Shown piece by piece: positions 14,837-20,777 of a stretch of 20,777 nucleotides of DNA. The stretch covers positions 1-20,777 of the forward strand of contig CAYQYP010000432.1 in the NCBI GenBank assembly GCA_964421755.1, given 5' to 3'. This stretch comes from CAVUUN01 sp964421755. Lineage in GTDB: Bacteria; Acidobacteriota; UBA6911; RPQK01. The translations under genes were made by a program, and so were the position numbers. The notes under the pieces were generated by a model. It was not told the origin of the DNA and made no database searches. It saw only the letters and a list, made by a program, of their open reading frames with translations. The stretch's first letter is position 1. The number at the start of each line of letters is the position of its first letter.

Positions 14837-17800
14837 TCACGCGCCGCGCTTCGTGCGGTACTCACGAAAATCCACCTTGCAGTCGTGGTGGCTGAGGAAG
14901 CCCAGGAACCGTTTGTATTCCGCCTGGGAAATCTGGAAGTAATCGACCAGTTTGCGGTAGCTGCCTCCGGCCATGCGCAGACCGACCTCCACGATCTGCC
15001 GGACCTCCTCGCGCGACAGGTCACGATTGAGAAACGGCTCGCGAACCGATGACCAGAAGTCGGCTTTGCCGGCGGACATGTTGCTCACGATCAGATCGAT
15101 ACGCGCAGGAGCAGGCAATGAGCCACCGTTCTTCAGGCGGCCGAGGATGCTCTCGGACCTGATGATCGTACCCTCGGTCAGGTGATACGCGTTTTCGAGG
15201 ATATTCCGCAGTTCCCTCACATTACCCGGGAAGTGATAGGACATCATGGCACGGACGGCGTCGACCGAAAGTGACTTGCGCAGCCCGTTGGCTTCATTGA
15301 GCAGGGCGAGGAAATGCGTCGCAAGGACCTCGACATCGCTACCCCGATCCCGCAAAGGCGGCAATTCGATGCAATGGACATTCAGCCGATGATAGAGGTC
15401 GGTGCGCAACTGTCGCGCCGCGACCAGTTCATCGGGCGATCGGTTGGTTGCCGCAACCACGCGGACGTCCGCGAATCGCTCGCGCGTCTCGCCCAGTCGT
15501 CGAAAGTGTCTGTCCTGGAGGAATCGCAGCAGGCGTGCCTGGGCCGGAAGCGGCATGCCGGCGATTTCATCGAGGAAGAGAGTTCCGCCCGCGGCTGCTT
15601 CGAGAAGGCCCTGCTTGAAGGCCAACGCTCCGGTGAAGCTGCCCCTGGTGTGACCGAACAGTTCATTCTCAATTAAGTCTTCGGGCAGGGTGGAACAATC
15701 CACCGGGACGAAGGGGGCATTTCGCCGCCTGCTCAAGTGATGAATGGCCTTGGCAACGAGCTCTTTTCCGGTCCCACTTTCCCCAACCAGGAGCACATTA
15801 GCTTCGGTCGGTGCCACACGATGCACGTCCTCGATCATCTGGGCTATGCTCGGATGCCTGCCGACGATGGCCACTTCTCCGAAGCGGTGGGGGGTGTCGG
15901 GCTTCGGCTTCGAGCCGGTCAGCGCGCACACTTCGAGGTGCTTGCCGAGGATTGCAGTCACACAAGTGAGGAAATCGAGCCTGTCTTCAGACAGCCGGTG
16001 ACCGGACTGTTCGAGAGTCACAAAGGCGGCACAATGCCCGTTCACAACAACAGGAATTCGAACTGCCCGGTTACCGCACTCGGCGCCTGTGGAACTGCCA
16101 TGAACGCCTTTCTCCGTCGACGGTTCGGGCGAGCCGGTTTCGGCCGTCTGAAAGACCATCCGGGGTGCGTATTCGTGCAATGTCTTGTCGAGTAACCGAA
16201 GGACAAGTGCGTACGCCTCGCGGGCATCCGTCGCCGGCGCAAGAGCCCCCGACAGTTCTCGAAGGTCCACGAGGAAGTCCCGCCCGTTGCTGGCGGCTGG
16301 CTGGGAGGATGGCACCGACCGACGCAGTTGCGGCCATCGTCGCATGACCGACTCCTGAATGTCCGGGGACAGACGCGAGATCACCCCTGCCACGAGCAGC
16401 CGGCAGTCTGACCGGTAGTGCGTTCGCCTGTCGGCACCGATTGCCTCGAGTAGGTTATAGGCATCGAGCTCGAGTACCGGGCTTTCGGTGTGCTTCAGGA
16501 TCTGAAGCGCCCGCAACACCTGCACCCGGGCTCCGGATCGATCGCCCTGATGTCCTAAGATGCGGCCACGCAACAGATGGGTCTTGGCAGCCAATGGAGG
16601 GCAACGCCACAGGTCGGCTGGAGGACGATTGACTGTCACGACAGTGCGATCCGTGTCCCCTTGCTCCAAAAGGATCTCAGCCTGGAGGATTCGGTTCTGC
16701 CACCGAGAGTGGCTCATGTAGCCGGGGATCGACTGACTAGCCAGAATACTGTCCTCGAAAGCCGCTTCCAGGCGGCCGGCACCGAGATTGGCCCGCGCGC
16801 GAAGCGAAAGCAGTGGGAAGCGGCTACCGTTTGCGTCGACCAAGGGTATATTCGCTAGTAAGTTCAGGGCTCCTTGGGACTTGCCAAGGATTAGAAAGGT
16901 AGCGGCTCTCACGAGCTTCTCCGACAGGCTGCAGGAAATCAATTCGCCTTCTTCTATTTGCCTCCTGGCCAGATCCAGGCAATCCAGTGCTTGCATCGGG
17001 CGCAGCAGGGAATCGAGGTTGCGCGCCAGTTCGAGGTTGAGTTCGACAACCGCCTTCGCCTCCCTGACTCGGCCATCCGCTTCAGCGAGCACCTGCTCTA
17101 AATCGGCCACGGCCTGGCGGTGAAGTCCCAGCTTGCGGCGGATGGCCGCCTGGCTGACCCTCGCTTCAAGCAGGATGTCCTGATTCCCAATGTGCGCGGC
17201 GCCTCCGACCACCGAGTCCGCGAGCTTCGCAGCTCGCCCAAGATCGCCGGCGTTTACGAAGTGATCCTGCAGATTCAACACGGCGCGCAGGTAAGAATCG
17301 TACTTTCGCTTCTCCAAGGCCGACTCGATAGACTTGAGCAGCCAAGAGACCGCTTTTGCGGGACGGCTGTGAAAATGCGAGTAGTACAGGTATAAGGCCC
17401 GGGGGAGGTTTGCCGCTTGTTCGACTCCCGCACCCAATTGCTTGACCCTTCGGGCTAGCCTTTCAGCCAGCTTATCCGCCGATTCTCGATTTCCTTTGCG
17501 GACCAGACAACAAAGCAGGTCCGCTTCCAGATCGGTCAAGAATCCGCACTCGGACGACCTGCAAAGCGACAGTGCTTCCTCGCACAGCCGGATCGCCTCG
17601 CCGACCTGTCCACGCGCGAGCCAGACACGAGCAAGAGAGGAAAGCACGAAAGCTCGGTTCTCGGCGCTCATGTTGTTCTTGGCGAGCAGATCCCGGCAAA
17701 GGACCAGGCACTCGGACATCGCCCCGGAGAGTAGCAGTATCTCGATGACCCTCCGGTTAACTCCCTCCTGCTCGGCCGGAAGAGCACCGACTGCGCTGGC

Positions 17801-19714
17801 GCTCTTGATGACCGTGCAGGCGCGCCGGAATTCCCCTCGTTTTTCGAGGACTTCCAGGCAAGCGAGCAGGTACCGCGCGACTTTGGACGCGTCCTTGCCC
17901 TCGGCGAAGTGCCGGATCATTTCAGGCAACCGGCTGGGGTCGGTATCCACCTCGTACTTTGACTCCAGGCTTCGAGCCAGTCTCAGATTCAGTTCGGCCA
18001 GGCGCGTCTGGCCGATCCGTGACTGGATGAGCGAGCAGAGCCATCGGTGCACCAGGCACACCTGAGGCTCGGCGAGGCTCCCTGAAGTGGCGACCAGTCC
18101 TGCTTTCTCCAAATCACGAATCAACGAGGCAACCGCGTCACTGTCCTGTTCGAGGAGGCCTTCGAGGAGTCCTCGTTCGGCAGGTCCATCGAGCAGGGCC
18201 AGGTAAGCGAGCACAAGAAGGGGCCGCCACTGAAGCCGGTCGATCATCTGCTGTCCGGCGCTCTCGATTGAAGGCGGCAGGGCCGACAAGTCAAAACAAC
18301 TGCTATTCCAATGCCATCGACCGTTTTGGAACACCAGGCGTCGAGTCCCCCGAAGCCAATCCAGGTGTTCGATGGCGAGCGCTGGTAATCCACCGGACAC
18401 TTCCATCATCTTTTCGACAATTCCCTCGCCAACCGATTCAGCCAGACTCGTTTCCAGCAGCTGCTTGAGGTCCCGTTTCTCCAGGGCTCTCAGCGGGACT
18501 TCGACCAGGGCCTGGCGCGAGCATAGTCTACGACGCAGGCGGGCCCAAACGGAGGAATCGTGAGAGGGGTTCGAGGCGGCCAAGACCAGAACACCGTCCG
18601 AGGAAGTCAATGTTTCGACCAGACTGCAGGCGTCCAGATTCAGGTTCTGAAGGTCGTCGGCAATCACGATAAGCGGACGCTCGGTAATGGCGCGCAGATC
18701 CTCCAGTTGTCCCGCCGTGCACCGACCTGCCGAGCCGGAAGGGAGCACAAAGCAGCGTTTTCGCCAGACTCCGCACCCAATGCGCAGCAGGTCGAGGAGC
18801 GCCGTCTTGCCGCATCCGCTCCGTCCTTGGAGGACCGCCACCAACGAAGGCGACTCCGGTTCGAGCTTTTCGATGATCCTCAGGACCTGAGCCAATTCGT
18901 CTTGGCGACCGACCAGCCGTTGAGTCAGCGCCGGTGTCCGCCTCCAGCGCCTTGGCAGGTTTTCCTCAAGCCTGGCCGAAATTGCGGCTACCGAGCCTGG
19001 TCGGTTGGCCGGCTCCTTGTCGACCAGCTCGAATATCAAACTGTCCAGCCAGGCGGGCGAAGACGGGTGGGCTTGAGACGGCGGTATCGGATAGGCCAGA
19101 CGCTGTTTTCGGCGCAGGCTTTCAGGATTGTGGTCGAGGAACGGCTCCTGCCCGGTAAAGATCCAATACATCAGCATCCCAAGCGCGTAAATGTCCGAGC
19201 GTTCCTCTGGTTCCTCACCATCCAGCACTTCCGGCGCGGTGTACCGAACGGATGCTGGTGGGAGTTCAGCCGGGAGCGGCTCCGGCAAGAGCAGATTCGC
19301 GAGGATTCGCTGGTCATCGACGAAGAACCGGGCGGGTTTCAGACATCCGTAAAACAGCCGGTTCGTGTGCGCGGCAACCAGGGACTCGGTCAGCCGCAAA
19401 GCGAGGACGCATCGCTCCTCGAACGTTTGGCAGCGCTCAACTACTTCGGCCAGTCGGTCGCCGGTCACGCGCTCAGTGACGAGTCCAAGCCGACCCGCTC
19501 GCCAGGCAACGTCCAGGATCGGAATCAGACCGCCTGCCAGGTTCTTTCGGCGCTCGATCGTCCGAAAGGTACCGCGGCGGTTAGCCGCCTCCGAGTAACT
19601 TGGATGTAGAAGTCTGAGCACCAGTCGACGCTGGAGGACGGTGTCCTCGACGAGATACACGCGTACGTCGGGTCCATCTTCTAGCGGATGGAGCGGCCTG
19701 TAGCGTCGTTCCAT
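14837..19714 (-). CDS. pseudokinase-STAND ATPase-TPR-GAF-sigma54 activator fusion regulator
   Basis: I start at ATG 19714 (1625 residues, MERRYRPLHPLEDG). The frame stays open to a TTG at 20017, but those 101 residues look non-coding. Domains in order: Ser/Thr kinase-like fold (about 4-245) with APE (160-162) and SDIYALG kept, but C124 for the catalytic Asp, R129 for Asn, R34 for the usual Lys and no DFG, hence a pseudokinase; STAND/AAA-type NTPase (about 265-460; Walker A GRSGCGKT 297-304, Walker B LIVIADD 348-354); TPR-like helices (about 600-1090); GAF-like domain (about 1145-1265); sigma-54 AAA+ domain (about 1280-1510; GESGTGKE 1311-1318, GSFTGA 1358-1363, TLFLDE 1378-1383); and a C-terminal helix-turn-helix (about 1565-1610). 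The front half resembles PknK-type kinases. It probably senses a protein or metabolite signal and activates RNA polymerase-sigma54 promoters; targets are unknown. Confidence 0.9.
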   Translation of the reverse strand: MERRYRPLHPLEDGPDVRVYLVEDTVLQRRLVLRLLHPSYSEAANRRGTFRTIERRKNLAGGLIPILDVAWRAGRLGLVTERVTGDRLAEVVERCQTFEERCVLALRLTESLVAAHTNRLFYGCLKPARFFVDDQRILANLLLPEPLPAELPPASVRYTAPEVLDGEEPEERSDIYALGMLMYWIFTGQEPFLDHNPESLRRKQRLAYPIPPSQAHPSSPAWLDSLIFELVDKEPANRPGSVAAISARLEENLPRRWRRTPALTQRLVGRQDELAQVLRIIEKLEPESPSLVAVLQGRSGCGKTALLDLLRIGCGVWRKRCFVLPSGSAGRCTAGQLEDLRAITERPLIVIADDLQNLNLDACSLVETLTSSDGVLVLAASNPSHDSSVWARLRRRLCSRQALVEVPLRALEKRDLKQLLETSLAESVGEGIVEKMMEVSGGLPALAIEHLDWLRGTRRLVFQNGRWHWNSSCFDLSALPPSIESAGQQMIDRLQWRPLLVLAYLALLDGPAERGLLEGLLEQDSDAVASLIRDLEKAGLVATSGSLAEPQVCLVHRWLCSLIQSRIGQTRLAELNLRLARSLESKYEVDTDPSRLPEMIRHFAEGKDASKVARYLLACLEVLEKRGEFRRACTVIKSASAVGALPAEQEGVNRRVIEILLLSGAMSECLVLCRDLLAKNNMSAENRAFVLSSLARVWLARGQVGEAIRLCEEALSLCRSSECGFLTDLEADLLCCLVRKGNRESADKLAERLARRVKQLGAGVEQAANLPRALYLYYSHFHSRPAKAVSWLLKSIESALEKRKYDSYLRAVLNLQDHFVNAGDLGRAAKLADSVVGGAAHIGNQDILLEARVSQAAIRRKLGLHRQAVADLEQVLAEADGRVREAKAVVELNLELARNLDSLLRPMQALDCLDLARRQIEEGELISCSLSEKLVRAATFLILGKSQGALNLLANIPLVDANGSRFPLLSLRARANLGAGRLEAAFEDSILASQSIPGYMSHSRWQNRILQAEILLEQGDTDRTVVTVNRPPADLWRCPPLAAKTHLLRGRILGHQGDRSGARVQVLRALQILKHTESPVLELDAYNLLEAIGADRRTHYRSDCRLLVAGVISRLSPDIQESVMRRWPQLRRSVPSSQPAASNGRDFLVDLRELSGALAPATDAREAYALVLRLLDKTLHEYAPRMVFQTAETGSPEPSTEKGVHGSSTGAECGNRAVRIPVVVNGHCAAFVTLEQSGHRLSEDRLDFLTCVTAILGKHLEVCALTGSKPKPDTPHRFGEVAIVGRHPSIAQMIEDVHRVAPTEANVLLVGESGTGKELVAKAIHHLSRRRNAPFVPVDCSTLPEDLIENELFGHTRGSFTGALAFKQGLLEAAAGGTLFLDEIAGMPLPAQARLLRFLQDRHFRRLGETRERFADVRVVAATNRSPDELVAARQLRTDLYHRLNVHCIELPPLRDRGSDVEVLATHFLALLNEANGLRKSLSVDAVRAMMSYHFPGNVRELRNILENAYHLTEGTIIRSESILGRLKNGGSLPAPARIDLIVSNMSAGKADFWSSVREPFLNRDLSREEVRQIVEVGLRMAGGSYRKLVDYFQISQAEYKRFLGFLSHHDCKVDFREYRTKRGA

Positions 19715-20022
19715 TTCAGCGGCCAAAACGGTACGGACACCGGGCGCGGCACTGCCCCAAAACGCCGAACGTTCGCCAGCGCGTATGCGCACTTCAACTT
19801 TGGGAATTCTCGAACAAGACCGGGCACAACCAGCTGCCCCTACGAGCCCCGGGCGTGAGTTATGCCAGAGCACAACAGGGCTGTCAAAGGTTTTTGCAAT
19901 AGCCAAAAGGTCCGGCCTGTGGACTACCGGAGCAACTGCGGCTGGCCAGCTGCCGGGCTGAACGCTCGTTTCGAGAATCAAACTGTTCTCCGCGGCGGGG
20001 TATACTGAACCGGACAATCCCC
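19715..20022. other. divergent intergenic region between regulator and antiporter genes
   Basis: These 308 bp separate the two divergent starts if the regulator begins at 19714. A TATACT hexamer at 20001-20006 could be a -10 box for the antiporter, but its -35 is poor and the leader would be only about 10 bases. I found no -24/-12 sigma-54 site with correct GG-N10-GC spacing here. No strong Shine-Dalgarno precedes either gene. Confidence 0.45.
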
Positions 20023-20777
20023 ATGCACGACCTACAATTTCTCAGAGACCTCGTAATCGTTTTCGGAGTCGCAGCCCCGGTCGTTTACCTGTTCCACCGC
20101 CTGAACCAGTCACCGATCGTCGGGTTCCTCGTCAGCGGGGTCTTGATCGGGCCCTTCGGCCTGAGCCTTATCCACGACATGGACAGCGTCCAGACTCTAG
20201 CCACGGTCGGCGTCATGATCCTGCTGTTCTCCCTGGGTCTCGAGTTCTCGCTGAAGACCCTGATGGAGACCCGGGTCGCCGTCTTTGTGGCCGGGCCTCT
20301 GCAGGCCGTGGGAACTGCCGGGCTGGTCATGCTGATCGCCTGGCTCTTCGGTGCCTCGGTGGCTTCCAGCCTGGTCTACGGCGTGCTGATCGCAATCAGC
20401 AGCACGGCGGTTTTCATGAAGCTCCTGGTCGAGCGCGGGGAAGTGACATCGATGCATGGGCGGGTCGGCTTGGGAGTCGCCATCTTTCAGGATCTGTTCA
20501 CGGTTCCCTTCATGATCCTCATCCCGTTTCTGGCCGCTGGGGGCCCGTCGGCACCAACTCTCGTGCTGGCCCTCGGCAAGTCGGTGGCCGTCATTTTTGG
20601 CGTCATAATCGGCGCCCGATACCTGTTCCCGATACTCTTGCACGGGATTGTTCAGACGAAGAACAAGGAATTGTTCCTGATCACCTGTGTCTTCATGTTT
20701 CTCGGGATAGCCTGGTTGACGGGGCAGGCCGGCATCTCGCTGGCTCTTGGATCATTCCTCGCCGGCCTGGTTCTTTC
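20023..20777 (+). CDS. Kef-type cation/proton antiporter (CPA2 family), 3'-truncated by window end
   Basis: An ATG at 20023 opens a frame of 251 codons that runs off the right edge. The product is strongly hydrophobic and reads as successive membrane helices of the monovalent cation:proton antiporter-2 family (KefB/KefC-like). Family marks visible are GFLVSGVLIGPFGL, ILLFSLGLEFSL, AISSTAVFMKLL (near residues 124-135), the ion-pathway GVAIFQDLFTVP with D157, and ALGSFLAGLVL at the cut end. Such proteins exchange K+ or Na+ for H+ across the inner membrane. The C-terminal half, where a TrkA-N regulatory domain would lie, is outside the window. It starts divergently from the giant regulator, which may or may not control it. 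No clear Shine-Dalgarno is seen. Confidence 0.9.
   Translation, partial: MHDLQFLRDLVIVFGVAAPVVYLFHRLNQSPIVGFLVSGVLIGPFGLSLIHDMDSVQTLATVGVMILLFSLGLEFSLKTLMETRVAVFVAGPLQAVGTAGLVMLIAWLFGASVASSLVYGVLIAISSTAVFMKLLVERGEVTSMHGRVGLGVAIFQDLFTVPFMILIPFLAAGGPSAPTLVLALGKSVAVIFGVIIGARYLFPILLHGIVQTKNKELFLITCVFMFLGIAWLTGQAGISLALGSFLAGLVL

Noticed and set aside
18560..19609. Plus-strand open frame of 349 codons opposite the regulator's kinase and ATPase region
   Set aside because: The opposite strand encodes well-defined kinase-like and Walker motifs; the antisense product shows no family features.
19889..19900. TTTTTGCA motif in the regulator-antiporter gap as a sigma-54 -12 element
   Set aside because: No GG occurs at the required distance upstream; only the -12 half resembles the consensus.

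Overview
The window is a GC-rich bacterial chromosomal segment with short intergenic gaps, several GTG starts and many dispersed palindromic repeats. The outer-membrane lipoprotein of an efflux pump shows a Gram-negative envelope. A giant pseudokinase/ATPase/TPR/sigma-54 activator and a stand-alone MtaA-like URO-D protein fit a soil or sediment lineage such as Acidobacteriota. That placement is an inference from gene style only. I saw no rRNA, tRNA, CRISPR array, transposase or phage gene.

Layout. 19-471 (+) is a YhcH/YjgK/YiaL sugar-catabolism-type cupin, followed by a tiny orphan signal-peptide ORF (481-570). On the minus strand, 7088 down to 567, lies a four-gene operon: NodT/OprM-like outer-membrane factor, AcrA-like adaptor, AcrB-like RND pump, then a GNAT acetyltransferase with a YoaP-type tail. 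The three pump genes overlap one another. Next come a URO-D/MtaA-like protein (7362-8501, +), a long hairpin (8513-8603), and a DUF488 protein (8627-9064, -) whose start is fixed by a strong Shine-Dalgarno. A gene-free stretch of about 620 bp (9065-9687) is packed with small palindromic repeats. A secreted protein with two near-identical domains (9688-11031, +) follows.

From 11078 a clear sigma-70 promoter drives class II fructose-bisphosphate aldolase (11213-12160). Then come cysteine synthase (12447-13370) and a MetX-family acyltransferase (13408-14541), which probably form a sulfur-amino-acid operon. In the MetX-like protein the nucleophilic serine is replaced by glutamine. Copies of one large palindromic element lie after the aldolase (12173-12260) and after metX (14571-14695). 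A different palindrome (14730-14825) ends beside the regulator's stop codon.

The right end is dominated by a 1625-residue minus-strand regulator (14837-19714). It joins a degenerate Ser/Thr kinase domain, a STAND-type ATPase, a long TPR array, a GAF-like domain, a sigma-54 AAA+ activator domain and a C-terminal helix-turn-helix. A Kef-type cation/proton antiporter starts divergently at 20023 and runs off the window.

The most notable points are the regulator architecture, the glutamine-for-serine change in the MetX-like enzyme, and the several distinct palindromic repeat families.
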